NCBI RefSeq assembly: GCF_019423705.1
Contig: NZ_JAHZAX010000002.1
Location: forward strand, 1-64,000
Reading direction: 5' to 3'
Origin: Ruminococcus sp.
GTDB lineage: Bacteria > Bacillota > Clostridia > Oscillospirales > Ruminococcaceae
Length of the DNA stretch: 64,000 nucleotides
Shown: piece by piece, positions 7,144 to 15,853 of the stretch
Layout of the letters: each line of letters begins with the position of its first letter
Position numbering within the stretch: the stretch's first letter is position 1
Program-made: the position numbers and the translations under genes
The notes under the pieces: generated by a model
The model's database searches: none
What the model was told of the DNA's origin: nothing
The model's input: the letters and a program-made list of their open reading frames with translations, nothing else

Positions 7144-8091
7144 ATGGACACAAAAAATAGTGAGATCATAATTATACGGATAAGTGAATATTTATCAGAA
7201 AAACTTGCTTTGCATATCTCTGATTCTCTTTGGGGGCAACCAGATATTGCAGGATTGAGGAGTACCATTTATAGTTTTAAGTCAAAAACAAATTACTTTA
7301 ATGTGATAGCACAAAACAGTTCTGACGATTTTGTGGGACGGGTCTGCTGTATGCAAAATATTGATGATCCTACACTATGGTATTATGGTGATCTGTTTGT
7401 TGTGGAAGATCACCGCCGCAAGCATATTGCGGAGAAAATGATTACGACAGCCTTTGATGTATTGAAAGACGAGGGCTGTAAAACTGTGCGAACTTACGTT
7501 GATCCCGAAAATACGCCGTCACTTGAGTTGCAGAAAAAGCTTGGCTTTACTGAAAGACCATATCAGCGGTTTAATGATCTGATAAATGACGGCGACCTGA
7601 TGTTTGAAAAGCAGTTCGAGCAAATTTACAATGCCGTGAATGTACAAAATAAATTTGATTTAAAGATAGTAGCCGACCTTTACAACAAAAATTTGCAGGC
7701 ACTTCACGGAGACAAAATATCTTATGGTGAGTGGTGCAGGGCAGTCTTGAATTATGATACAGACGAGCAGAACTTTCTGATCTGTCGAGGCATTATGCCT
7801 GTTGCTTGGTTGAAACTAAACGGGCTTGATAATGCTGATATCGGCTATATCTCAATGCTTGCTGTTGAGCCAAAATATCAGCATAAGGGCGTGGGCACAT
7901 TTGCAGTTAAATTTTCTGAAAACTTTCTGCGTGATAAAGGCAAGAAAACTATTTGCGTTCAGACGACTTCTGACAATTTGCCTGCAATAAGTCTATATAA
8001 AAAATGTGGATTTGTTGAAATCAGTAGGACGAGAAACGTTTGTGATGACAATAACGAATTGACTAAAATAATGTTTGAGAAAAATATTTGA
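7144..8091 (+). CDS. Tandem GNAT-domain N-acetyltransferase
   Basis: Two GCN5-related acetyltransferase domains in one 315-residue chain. The first (about 8-150) has the acetyl-CoA-binding region VVEDHRRKHIAEKM and NTPSLELQKKLGF. The second (about 165-312) has VEPKYQHKGVGTFAVKF and NLPAISLYKKCGF. Each ends with the typical xxLYxKxGF-type motif, and the second pyrophosphate loop (Q-x-x-G-V-G) is better conserved than the first. ATG 7144 is preceded by GAGG. Small-molecule acetylation, possibly of an antibiotic, is suggested by the attenuator upstream, but the substrate cannot be read from the sequence. Codon use is more A/T-rich than in the neighbouring ogt gene, consistent with horizontal acquisition. 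Confidence 0.8.
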   Translation: MDTKNSEIIIIRISEYLSEKLALHISDSLWGQPDIAGLRSTIYSFKSKTNYFNVIAQNSSDDFVGRVCCMQNIDDPTLWYYGDLFVVEDHRRKHIAEKMITTAFDVLKDEGCKTVRTYVDPENTPSLELQKKLGFTERPYQRFNDLINDGDLMFEKQFEQIYNAVNVQNKFDLKIVADLYNKNLQALHGDKISYGEWCRAVLNYDTDEQNFLICRGIMPVAWLKLNGLDNADIGYISMLAVEPKYQHKGVGTFAVKFSENFLRDKGKKTICVQTTSDNLPAISLYKKCGFVEISRTRNVCDDNNELTKIMFEKNI

Positions 8092-8095
8092 GTGA

Positions 8096-8130
8096 AAAAG
8101 CAGCAGGAAATAACTGCGGCTTTTTAAGTT
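8096..8130 (+). terminator. Terminator after the tandem GNAT gene
   Basis: AAAAGCaGCAG and CTGCgGCTTTTT form a hairpin 5 bases after the stop codon. Confidence 0.6.
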
Positions 8131-8224
8131 ACCAATTGATATTTCAATAAAAATCCGCTGGACTATCCCTATAATTTATGATATAATAACAATAAATAAA
8201 AGTATTTTCTCGAGGTGCCCCCCA

Positions 8225-8758
8225 ATGATCTACACACAACACTATAATTCGCCTTTGGGCGGTATGCTGATCGCAGCGGACGATATCGGGCTGACTGGGT
8301 TGTGGTTTGACTGGCAAAAGTATTTTGCCAACGACCTTCCTGAAGAGCATACCGAACAGGAAACAGCCATAATTTCACAGGCAAAGCGCTGGCTGGATAT
8401 TTATTTTGAGGGTAGAGAGCCTGACTTTATGCCGCCGCTGCACCTGATAGGTTCTGATTTTCGCAAGGACGTGTGGGATATTCTTTTGCAGATCTCTTAC
8501 GGGCAGACCACGACGTATGGCGATATCGCACGTCAGCTTGCCGAAAAGCGTGGTCTCTCAAAAATGTCAGCCCAAGCGGTTGGCGGTGCGGTCGGACACA
8601 ATGAGATCTCTATAATTATTCCTTGTCACCGTGTTGTTGGCACGAACGGAAGCCTTACAGGCTATGCCGGCGGTATTGACAAGAAGGTAAAGCTGCTGGA
8701 GCTTGAACGCTGCGATATGAATGAGTTTTATGTGCCAAAGAAAGGTATTGCACTGTGA
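8225..8758 (+). CDS. ogt: Methylated-DNA--protein-cysteine S-methyltransferase
   Basis: Suicide repair protein that transfers the methyl group from O6-methylguanine in DNA to its own cysteine. The 177-residue length is normal for Ogt. The active-site motif IIPCHRVVG (about residues 137-145) carries the acceptor Cys; the helix-turn-helix DNA-binding part contains SYGQTTTYGDIARQLA and the Asn-hinge region AVGGAVGHNEISI. The N-terminal ribonuclease-H-like domain starts with YNSPLGGMLIAAD. ATG 8225 follows CGAGGTG. It is monocistronic, with A/T-rich promoter-like sequence immediately upstream (TATAAT-like elements near 8170-8190). Confidence 0.93.
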   Translation: MIYTQHYNSPLGGMLIAADDIGLTGLWFDWQKYFANDLPEEHTEQETAIISQAKRWLDIYFEGREPDFMPPLHLIGSDFRKDVWDILLQISYGQTTTYGDIARQLAEKRGLSKMSAQAVGGAVGHNEISIIIPCHRVVGTNGSLTGYAGGIDKKVKLLELERCDMNEFYVPKKGIAL

Positions 8759-8808
8759 TTAGTGCACAATAAACAAAAATAATCCGCAAAAATCGTAAAA
8801 AACGTGCA

Positions 8809-8837
8809 TTGAAATTAAACCCGATATGTGGTATTAT
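8809..8837 (+). promoter_or_regulatory. Promoter of the orphan LicT-type leader
   Basis: TTGAAA at 8809-8814 and TATTAT at 8832-8837 with a 17-base spacer, about 28 bases before the RAT hairpin. Confidence 0.65.
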
Positions 8838-8864
8838 ACTTATAGAGCAAAAGTTAATATTTCT

Positions 8865-8948
8865 GGTTTGTTACTGGATAAGCAGGCAATACCACACTAT
8901 CGGGATTTACAGTATATCTGTATGGCAAGGTGTAGGTGTTGCTTTTTT
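8865..8948 (+). promoter_or_regulatory. RAT antiterminator overlapping a terminator (BglG/LicT-type leader)
   Basis: 8865-8893 reads GGTTTGTTACTGGATAAGCA then GGCAATACC, close to the ribonucleic antiterminator consensus recognised by BglG/LicT/SacY RNA-binding domains (GTTACTG, then AAGCAGGCAA-ACC). Its 3' half, GCAATACCACAC (8885-8896), can instead pair with GTGTAGGTGTTGC (8930-8942), followed by TTTTTT (8943-8948). This gives the usual either-or switch between antiterminator and terminator. It stands directly before the ribosome binding site of a truncated licT-like gene, the autoregulated arrangement of PTS antiterminator operons. No PTS operon remains downstream. Confidence 0.75.
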
Positions 8949-8967
8949 GGTATAAGGAGGGTTTGCG

Positions 8968-9048
8968 GTGAAGATAAAGAAAATTCTGAATAACAATGTC
9001 GTCATCGCAAAGGACGATAACGGTTGTAAGTCCGCTGGAAAGTATTGA
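8968..9048 (+). pseudogene. Truncated BglG/LicT-family antiterminator (26 codons left)
   Basis: GTG 8968 behind an excellent AAGGAGG encodes MKIKKILNNNVVIAKDDNG and stops seven codons later. That sequence is the start of the CAT RNA-binding domain of BglG-family antiterminators (M-K-I-x-K-I-L-N-N-N-V at the N-terminus). The rest of the CAT domain, both PRD domains and the PTS genes it would control are gone. From about 9020 the DNA reads in another frame as VVSPLESIELVDL and IASLGSAML, which faintly resembles the N-terminus of an EIIA-Glc domain, so a deletion may have joined licT to a PTS gene remnant; this last point is weak. Confidence 0.65.
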
Positions 9049-9121
9049 GCTTGTTGACTTGCAAAGTGCGTCAACCATTGCTTCACTGGGGTCTGCTATG
9101 CTGCGTCTGCTTTCCTCAACA

Positions 9122-9524
9122 TTGAACACAAAGAGAATAATAGCCTCATCGCTGAAAAAAGTTTATGGCTGTGAAACCGCTGTCAAAAATAACAGTCAGC
9201 GAGATAGTCGCCGACTGCAATATAAACCGCAAGACCTTTTATTACCATTTTGAGGACGTTCAATCCTTGCTGAAATGGACGCTTGAGCAGTAAGCCGTGG
9301 AGGTATTCAAGAGCTTTGACCTGCTGCTCGATTATGATGAAGCTGTCAATTTTGTTATAGATTATGTGGAAGAGAACAAGCATATCCTAAATTGCGCCTA
9401 TGATTCAATGGGCCGTGACGAGCTCCGCCGCTTTTTCTACAACGATTTTTCGGGCATTGTTATGAATATTGTAAATAAAGTTGAAGAGGTCGAGGGCATT
9501 AAGGTCAGCGAGAATAAATATTGA
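9122..9524 (+). pseudogene. TetR/AcrR-family regulator, frameshifted and with a nonsense codon
   Basis: Joined across two lesions the reading is NTKRIIASSLKK, MAVKPLSKITVSEIVADC, NINRKTFYYHFEDVQSLLKW, then AVEVFKSFDLL to SENKY. The TVSEIVADCNINRKTFYYHF segment is the TetR helix-turn-helix. A one-base frameshift lies near 9156 and an in-frame TAA at 9291-9293 (CAA to TAA would explain it). The C-terminal 75 codons are still open. In-frame, it would be a DhaS/YfiR-like small TetR regulator of about 130 residues. Expression as a functional repressor is unlikely. Confidence 0.75.
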
Positions 9525-9538
9525 GCCAACGCCAAAAA

Positions 9539-9580
9539 AAAGCGCATTGCAGACAATGACCTGTAATGCGCTTTCGCTTT
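9539..9580. terminator. Bidirectional terminator between two decayed genes
   Basis: AAGCGCATTGCAG and CTGTAATGCGCTTT form an 11-13 bp stem, with A-run upstream and T-rich sequence downstream, between the convergent TetR and aminotransferase remnants. Confidence 0.75.
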
Positions 9581-9589
9581 GTATTCTAT

Positions 9590-10250
9590 TTATAGCGTTT
9601 CGATAGTCTTTTTCAGCCGTTCAAGTCCGTCAAGAACTGAGCTTTTCGGGCAGGCAATGTTCATTCACAAGAAGTATTTTCCGCTTTCTTTGCCGTATAT
9701 CTCACCGCTTGAAAGCATAAGTCCCGTCTCTTTTCTGATGTGCGCAGTAAGTTTGTTTGCCGTCACATCAAGGGCAGAGTAGTCGAGCCACAAGAGATAG
9801 GTTGCGTTCGACTTTACGACCTTTATCTGCGGGTCGGCAAGCATTTTTTCAAGCTTGTCAAAATCAATGCTGTAATTGCCGTCACTATAATCCAGCGCAC
9901 AATCCTGCACATTTCTGCCATTATTCTTTATGCAGTTAAAGAAAATATTGTAAACAGGTGTCATAATAGGCACGTTCTCGCCCGGGGTGGTGAGCTTGCG
10001 AACGCAGATTGAAATTATCGGTATAACGCCCGTGCTGAAAATAAGCTGATTTTTGCTGTATTCAATGTGGTGACGATCTTTCCACCAGTTTATGTATGCC
10101 GAATACCACTCGTCGGGAATGACCGAATAGCCGAAAACGCCGTGCTGGACACGCTTTATTATTGCGTCGATTATCTCAGGGGCAGTCTGAAAATCCATAT
10201 CAGCCACCCACATCGGCAGCTCGCTCCCTTTGATATCCTACTTGTAGAAT
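9590..10250 (-). pseudogene. MalY/PatB-type PLP aminotransferase remnant with internal deletion
   Basis: Minus-strand reading gives IKGSELPMWVADMDFQ, then an N-terminal third of a class I/II aminotransferase (APEIIDAI, GVFGYSVIPDEWYSAYINWW, IFSTGVIPIIS, TPVYNIFF). From IDFDKLEKMLADPQ it jumps directly to IKVVKSNATYLLWLDYSALD, part of the C-terminal domain. Roughly 160 residues are missing in frame, including the PLP-binding Asp and Lys. Further lesions are a TAG just before DIKGSELP and a TGA at 9665 ahead of MNIACPKSSVLDGLERL, which ends at 9590. The family normally acts as cystathionine beta-lyase; this copy cannot bind PLP. Confidence 0.8.
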
Positions 10251-10254
10251 TTTT

Positions 10255-10590
10255 AACGCTGTCAACATTTCCGATAATGTCAGCGTCTACTGTCGAATAT
10301 TGAAAAGCAAGGGTAGTGTTCACAAGCTTGCAGTTTACAAGCTCTAGATTTTAATAAAACATATTCCCAGCAGTGATATTCTCGCTGTATAAAAGTGGAT
10401 ATTTCCACTTAAAGCTAACGCCGCTGAGCTTGATGTTCTTGCTGTGCTTCAATGGCGATTCGCCATCGTCAAATGTGCAGCTGATTATTTCTTTACCCTG
10501 CGCCATAAACAGCGCACGTTCGCCTGTATATAGTTCATTTTTTTGTATTTCTGTCTTTTTCCACGCCTTTTTATCGTATAGATCAAATGC
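10255..10590 (-). pseudogene. DUF3737-family protein remnant
   Basis: Minus-strand reading gives NELYTGERALFMAQGKEI, CTFDDGESPLKHSKNIKL, FKWKYPLLYSENI, a stop codon, then LELVNCKLVNTTLAFQYSTV and DADIIGNVDSVKN. GERALF, GESPLKxSKNI and the TLAFxYSTVDAxI end are hallmarks I recall for DUF3737, a right-handed beta-helix family of gut Firmicutes. About 100 central residues are missing and no start codon remains. The remnant runs into the aminotransferase remnant without a gap, showing that a deletion joined them. Confidence 0.7.
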
Positions 10591-10685
10591 TCAAGACAGG
10601 AGAAATTGTCTCTTTTTGTGAAGCTATTTATTCTGCCCATATACATTATAACACAAAGCTTCAAAAAATATAAATACCCACAAAC

Positions 10686-10715
10686 CGCCCCTATGCAGAG
10701 CATTGCATAGGGGCG
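10686..10715 (-). terminator. Terminator of the transglutaminase operon
   Basis: CGCCCCTATGCA and TGCATAGGGGCG form a perfect 12-bp stem 10 bases after the stop codon of the transglutaminase gene. The T-run is weak on the minus strand. Confidence 0.6.
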
Positions 10716-10725
10716 AAAATTTATT

Positions 10726-13455
10726 TTAATAGAGACAATAAACGAATTTAGCAGAAATAATATCCATTCCTGAAAGTAAAGGCTGAACAGCTTTCTTTAT
10801 GCGTTCAAATTTCTCAACCGCAAGATCAGCTTCTTCGCTCGTTATCTCGCTGTCGCTCATATGAGCCTTGACCGCAATCTTCGTTATCTGATCTATCGCT
10901 TCGGTCATTTCTTCGTGACCCTTTTCACGGCATTTAGCAATAAGCTCATCGCAAAGCTGCAAGTCCGTCCTGTTTCTGCTGCCGCTAATGCCTGCAAGCT
11001 TGAGATATTTCAGCATATAGGTGAAGGCTTTTATCGCCCGTTCACGGCTTTCGCCCTCGGTAAGCTCTCGCTGTATCTTCGTAATGGTCATCTTCCTGCG
11101 CAATACAATTATCGTCAGTATGGCAACAAGCCCGATCACCGAGATCAACATTCCCTTGAATGTGCTAGAAACAGGCTTTTTGCTGTCCTCAGAGCTTGTT
11201 ACGCCCTTGATTGAGCCGCTGTTTGTGCCCGATGAAAGTCCGCCTGCATAGCTGGAACTTGAAGAAGAGTCAGCCTTTTTGGTGGTGGTCTTTGCTGTGC
11301 CGTTGCTGACGTTAGGCTTTGTGGTTATTGAGCTCTTGCTTTCAGTCTGCTTTGTCGTGGCAGGGTTCTGATTTGTCGTCGTTGTCGTGACAGTTGAAAC
11401 TGAGGTCGGGTCTTTTTCCTTGTCTGTAAGATTAGGGTTGTCGTTGTCATATCCCGGAGTAAACTCAGCAGGATACCAACCTGCGTCCTTGATATATACC
11501 TCAGCCCAAGCGTGTGCGCACTTGTCCTTGACCGTGACTTCATATGTTCCCGAACTGTTTGGCTCAGTACCGAGCTGCGAACCAAGCACCATATAGCCCT
11601 CAACATATCGTGCAGGAAAGCCGAATTTTCTCAGCAGCTCAACGCCTGCTGTTGCGAAATATGAGCAGTAACCTTCTTTCTGAACGTCAAGAAAATACTC
11701 GATGAAGTCCTCGCCCGACGGCGTTATGCCCGGCTCGAGGGTGTATGTGAAATTCTCTGCAAAATAGTCCTTGATAGCGTTTGCGACTTCGTAATAAGAA
11801 TATTTGCTGCTGTATCCGCCGAGATATTTTGAAACTATCTCATTGTAAACACGATCAAGAGCTTCCGATTCGCTGACTTCAAGATACTGTTCTCTGACAA
11901 ATTTGTCATATTCATCAAACGCCTTGTTTTCGTTTTCCGAATAAATGCCGCCCACCGTAGTAATAGTTTCGGGCAGCGACTCATAGTTGGATGAAAGGTC
12001 AAGTGGGTTATAGTAAAACAGCGAATACTTAGTTGCACTGAGTTTTACATATGACTCAGTCGTCGGCCTCATACGCTCTTTGCCCGTATTGCCATCGCTG
12101 GAATAAAGCGCCGAATACGGCGCATAAACGAACTTCTTGCTTGCGCCGAGAACGGAGACCTTTATCTCCTTAGGATCAATGGTGCTTATTCCGAAAGAAT
12201 CACCGTATTTTCTGTCAAGAATGTCATAGTTCATATCCTGCACCCAAAGTTCGGAAGCATTGAAATAATCATCGAACTTGACGTTGTCCTCATTGACGTT
12301 GATAGGCGTCCAAGTGTTGTTTTCGTAAAAACCTGCAACATAGCCACGCAGATACATTGCGTCATCAAAGGCAGGAACTTCTATCCTCAGCGCTGTCGAG
12401 CCGTTGAAGCTTATGCCTTCAGTCGTGCCAAGCACACCGCCGTTTGTTCCGCCAACAGTTTTGATACCGAACAGGTCAAAGCCGCCGTCATAATCTGAAA
12501 AAGCGTTGCGCAGATCTTCAAGGGAGAAATTTGCCACCGCCGTTGAGATATCGTGTCTGTATTTGGTAAATACTTCAGGCCTTGTGAAGCCTGTTACCTT
12601 TGAGATAATGATTATTCCACCGAGGATAATTCCGCACAGCGCCGCAATATACTTGATGTAGACCGCATAGAAGCAGGATTTTTTCTCTTCGGAAGTGAAG
12701 TAGAAAGTCCGCTTGCGTTCGTGGACGGCAAAGGTGTTTTTTCGCCCTGCCTTGTTTGTGGTGTGATTGATTATGTGCATTGCAAGGATAATGACCCAGC
12801 ATATGAACAGCCCAATAACAGTCCACATTGAAGGCTCCCAGCCCCAGTACATTCCAAGCTCAAAGACAGGGAATGTCATAATGAAAAGCAGCGGAAAATC
12901 TATCCTGTAAATACACGCCGCCGCAATTCCAAGGGCGATTATGGTTATGAGCAGCACAAAGAAGCTTGAGGCAAGATATGGATAATCGTCAAGGCTTATT
13001 CCGTTGAGTTGAACGCCCCAAGTGGAGTTCGGCTGATTTGCTCTTGAAAGATATCGGTCGATAACAACGAACATTCCGTATCGTATGTTCGACCAGTTCG
13101 TTATCATATACACGATATGAAGTGCAAAAACGCCCAGCGCCGAAAACTTCACAATATTATGTTTTGACTTCATAAGTCCGAAAACCACGGTCATAAGTGC
13201 TGAATAGTATATCAGCGGATTTAGGTAGATATCCATATCCAGAAATGACCTTGCCATTGAGGCGGTGCTCAGCGTTGCCACAAATGCGATGATTATTTGC
13301 AGCCATAGGTATGATCTTGCCGTGTGCTCGTGCTCGCAGCTAAGAAGTATATCGCCGTCGATACAAATGCCGTTGCCGCTTATAAAGCCAATGTCCTTAT
13401 TTTTGTTCTTTACTTTTTTCTTTTTCATCTTTTCTTTTTTCACCTTTATAGACAA
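10726..13455 (-). CDS. Membrane-anchored transglutaminase-like protein (TgpA/DUF3488 type)
   Basis: A large membrane protein of about 909 residues. The N-terminal third has around seven membrane helices. An extracellular transglutaminase-like domain follows, with catalytic Cys in EGYCSYFATAGVELL, His in CAHAWAEVYI, and an acidic residue in WYPAEFTPGYD. A Thr/Ser-rich linker (about 690-780) leads to a last membrane helix and a cytoplasmic DUF4129-like tail. It is third in a moxR-DUF58-transglutaminase operon, a widespread set thought to act on envelope proteins or peptidoglycan. The listed start is TTG 13455, overlapping the DUF58 gene by 10 bases; an ATG ten codons in, behind AAAGGTG, is an alternative. 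The Lys-rich N-terminus is cytoplasmic. Confidence 0.85.
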   Translation of the reverse strand: MSIKVKKEKMKKKKVKNKNKDIGFISGNGICIDGDILLSCEHEHTARSYLWLQIIIAFVATLSTASMARSFLDMDIYLNPLIYYSALMTVVFGLMKSKHNIVKFSALGVFALHIVYMITNWSNIRYGMFVVIDRYLSRANQPNSTWGVQLNGISLDDYPYLASSFFVLLITIIALGIAAACIYRIDFPLLFIMTFPVFELGMYWGWEPSMWTVIGLFICWVIILAMHIINHTTNKAGRKNTFAVHERKRTFYFTSEEKKSCFYAVYIKYIAALCGIILGGIIIISKVTGFTRPEVFTKYRHDISTAVANFSLEDLRNAFSDYDGGFDLFGIKTVGGTNGGVLGTTEGISFNGSTALRIEVPAFDDAMYLRGYVAGFYENNTWTPINVNEDNVKFDDYFNASELWVQDMNYDILDRKYGDSFGISTIDPKEIKVSVLGASKKFVYAPYSALYSSDGNTGKERMRPTTESYVKLSATKYSLFYYNPLDLSSNYESLPETITTVGGIYSENENKAFDEYDKFVREQYLEVSESEALDRVYNEIVSKYLGGYSSKYSYYEVANAIKDYFAENFTYTLEPGITPSGEDFIEYFLDVQKEGYCSYFATAGVELLRKFGFPARYVEGYMVLGSQLGTEPNSSGTYEVTVKDKCAHAWAEVYIKDAGWYPAEFTPGYDNDNPNLTDKEKDPTSVSTVTTTTTNQNPATTKQTESKSSITTKPNVSNGTAKTTTKKADSSSSSSYAGGLSSGTNSGSIKGVTSSEDSKKPVSSTFKGMLISVIGLVAILTIIVLRRKMTITKIQRELTEGESRERAIKAFTYMLKYLKLAGISGSRNRTDLQLCDELIAKCREKGHEEMTEAIDQITKIAVKAHMSDSEITSEEADLAVEKFERIKKAVQPLLSGMDIISAKFVYCLY

Positions 13456-14639
13456 ATTTCCTGTATGCTTTCAGCCATATGTTTAGCTGCAACGTTTACC
13501 ACTTCAGCAAATTCATCGCTGATGTGTTCGTCGTTCTTTTTATCTGTTACCAGCATATAGGAATATCTGAATGCAAGATCGTTGTCGTTCATCACGCCGC
13601 TGAGATTGTGATTGTAAACAGAAGAAAAATACAAAAGGTGTCCGCACTTGTATCTTTCGCTTTCGTTTATATAATTCTCAAGGGACAAGTCAGGCTGAGA
13701 ATAAACAGCAGCTTGCAGCAGCAAGCTTATGACAAGCCGTGCCGATTCTTCGTCAGTAACGTTTATGATCTCACTAGCATTTTTGCACTCATCAAACCAC
13801 ACGACCTTGTGCGGCGTGTCGTTATCAACAAGATAATATGAAATAGACGCCACCGACTCGATTATTGTATCGTAAAGCAGCATATAATTGTCTTTGGACG
13901 TGTCGATGTTAAGATCGACCATGATCACGATAGAATTTGATATAGGCAGAGAATAGTCCTTTACCATAGTCTTATCCTGTTTTGCGGTGAGCTTCCAATG
14001 TATCCTGTTTATCTTGTCGCCGTCCTTGTATTCGTGAATGTCGAATATCTCAGATGGGTCGTCGCCCTTTGAGGTCTTTGAATATTCGTCCGTTTCAAGA
14101 CCCAGCTCGGAGTAATTTGCGATGTTGTTGTCGATAGGGATATAGTCAGGCACGATGGTGAATGTGCAGTCGCTCATAACGGAGCTTTCACCGCTGACAG
14201 GGAGCTTTATTTTGAAGAGCTTTAGCATATCGATGATACGGCAGCGCTTTATGTGCATTTTTATCGTGCCGTAATGCTTTGCGGAAATGTGCATTGTAAG
14301 ATATTGAACTTCCTCAGGATAAACTGGCGTGTTTATCTTCATTACGTTCTTTTCTCTATCAAGAGTGTTGCAGTATTCTATCTCTATTATCAGATTTGAA
14401 ACAGGCAGCTTCGAGCTGTTTTTAAGCTTCAGCACAACAGGTATCTTTGACGATCTGCTTGCCATTCTCTGCGCCGAAACAAAGTTTACCGATACTTTCT
14501 TTGACATCTTTTTAAGCATTACAAAAAGCGCTATCGGTGTGATAAACAAAAATGCAAAGAGATAAAATGAAAAGCTGCCAACATATAATATATAGAAAAA
14601 GATCGAGGCAATGAACAATATTATATATAAAATCAGCAT
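13446..14639 (-). CDS. DUF58 domain protein
   Basis: A 397-residue protein of the DUF58 family, a von Willebrand A-like domain that partners MoxR ATPases. Two membrane helices occupy about 1-45. The diagnostic DUF58 block is DPSEIFDIHEYKDGDKINRI followed by HWKLTAKQDKTMVKDY (about 195-230), with a MIDAS-like IVMVDLN following. ATG 14639 has the strong site GGAGGGG. It lies 16 bases after moxR and overlaps the transglutaminase gene, so the three are one transcription unit. It probably recruits the MoxR chaperone to the membrane; the substrate is unknown. Confidence 0.88.
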   Translation of the reverse strand: MLILYIILFIASIFFYILYVGSFSFYLFAFLFITPIALFVMLKKMSKKVSVNFVSAQRMASRSSKIPVVLKLKNSSKLPVSNLIIEIEYCNTLDREKNVMKINTPVYPEEVQYLTMHISAKHYGTIKMHIKRCRIIDMLKLFKIKLPVSGESSVMSDCTFTIVPDYIPIDNNIANYSELGLETDEYSKTSKGDDPSEIFDIHEYKDGDKINRIHWKLTAKQDKTMVKDYSLPISNSIVIMVDLNIDTSKDNYMLLYDTIIESVASISYYLVDNDTPHKVVWFDECKNASEIINVTDEESARLVISLLLQAAVYSQPDLSLENYINESERYKCGHLLYFSSVYNHNLSGVMNDNDLAFRYSYMLVTDKKNDEHISDEFAEVVNVAAKHMAESIQEICL

Positions 14640-14655
14640 TAATAAAGCCCCTCCG

Positions 14656-15624
14656 CTATTCGTTTATCCTTGGGACCTGAACAGAGGATATAATGCTCTT
14701 GAGCACCTGCTCGCCGCTTATGCCGTTTATCTTTGCCTTTGAATTGAATACCATTCTGTGGAGCACAACATCATTGAATGTGTAAATAACGTCGTCCGGA
14801 ATAACATAATCTCTGCCTTTGAGCAGGGCAGTAGCCTTTGTCATTCTAAGCAGGGCGATAGTTCCACGAGGTGAAAGTCCCAGCTTGATATATTCGTTGC
14901 TTCTTGTTGCGTGGGCAAGCATTGCAATATACTGGAACACTTGATCTGAAACATAGATATTCTCGACTTCTTTTCTTGCCTGCACGATATCCTGCGCCGT
15001 AACAACAGGGCGAACGTTGTCAACAGGAACAAGGTTCTGCTTTGATCTGAGCATTGCAACTTCGCTTTCAAGGCTTGGATATCCCATTGTCAGCCTAACG
15101 ATAAATCTGTCCATCTGCGACTCAGGAAGCATTTGCGTACCGATAGAGCCGATAGGGTTCTGTGTTGCGATAACGATATATGGGTCTGGAGCCTTGTGGG
15201 TCACGCCGTCAACTGTTACCTTGCCCTCTTCCATTACTTCCAGCAGAGCAGACTGTGTTTTGCTGGAGGTTCTGTTGATCTCGTCAGCGAGAAACAGGTT
15301 CGTCAGCGCAGCACCCTGCTTGTATTCAAACTTGTGTGTTTCCTTATTTAATATAGTAAAGCCCGTTACGTCCGTTGGCAGAACGTCAGGGGTGAACTGT
15401 AATCTTTTATAGTCAAGTGAAAGCGCCTTGGAAAGTGCCACCGCAAGTGTGGTCTTGCCTACGCCCGGTATATCCTCGATAAGAACGTGGCCGCCTGCGA
15501 GGACCGACAGCAGCACCTTAATAATTATCTCGTCCTTGCCGATGATGACTTTCTTTACTTCATTAATAACGCTCTGAGACATTTGCAGTACCTTTACCTG
15601 CTGCTCAGTCAGATTATTCTTCAT
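14656..15624 (-). CDS. MoxR-family AAA+ ATPase
   Basis: A 322-residue AAA+ chaperone-type ATPase. Walker A is GVGKTTLAVALSKAL (about 56), Walker B is LFLADEINR (about 115), the sensor-1 region is YIVIATQNPIGS (about 148), and the arginine/sensor-2 part is GLSPRGTIALLR. The length matches the APE2220/MRP subgroup of MoxR. ATG 15624 follows AAAGGAGA. It is first in the minus-strand operon with the DUF58 and transglutaminase genes, the standard order. It is divergent from spoIIIAA across 229 bases. Confidence 0.92.
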   Translation of the reverse strand: MKNNLTEQQVKVLQMSQSVINEVKKVIIGKDEIIIKVLLSVLAGGHVLIEDIPGVGKTTLAVALSKALSLDYKRLQFTPDVLPTDVTGFTILNKETHKFEYKQGAALTNLFLADEINRTSSKTQSALLEVMEEGKVTVDGVTHKAPDPYIVIATQNPIGSIGTQMLPESQMDRFIVRLTMGYPSLESEVAMLRSKQNLVPVDNVRPVVTAQDIVQARKEVENIYVSDQVFQYIAMLAHATRSNEYIKLGLSPRGTIALLRMTKATALLKGRDYVIPDDVIYTFNDVVLHRMVFNSKAKINGISGEQVLKSIISSVQVPRINE

Positions 15625-15795
15625 TGATATTCTCCTTTTTTTCTTTTGTTGTCATATATGTGCACAAAAAATTACGCTGTTTGTGCATAGCATATTAACA
15701 TTATATCATAAAAGCGATGCTAATTCAAGTATTTTGCAACGTAAATATTAACAATATTCTAAAACGTTTTCTGTATCAATAAACAAATCGCCTGC

Positions 15796-15822
15796 ATAAA
15801 GAGCTTATCCGTCTCATAGTAT
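15796..15822 (+). promoter_or_regulatory. Sigma-E-like promoter of the spoIIIA operon
   Basis: ATA (15796-15798, within GCATAAA) and CATAGTAT (15815-15822) are 16 bases apart, fitting the sigma-E pattern ATA-N16-CATAxxxT. In Bacillus subtilis spoIIIA is transcribed by mother-cell sigma-E. The start codon is 32 bases downstream. No good sigma-A alternative is visible in the same stretch. Confidence 0.5.
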
Positions 15823-15853
15823 ATCACAGGACAAGTTTAAAGGGAGTGACAAA

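Noticed and set aside
6903..8130. Integrated element at the tRNA-Leu 3' end
   Set aside because: The GNAT gene looks acquired, but I found no integrase and no second copy of the tRNA 3' end downstream as an attachment-site repeat.
8856..8948. Metabolite-binding riboswitch
   Set aside because: The stem-loop pattern is fully explained by a RAT antiterminator with overlapping terminator and the adjacent LicT start.
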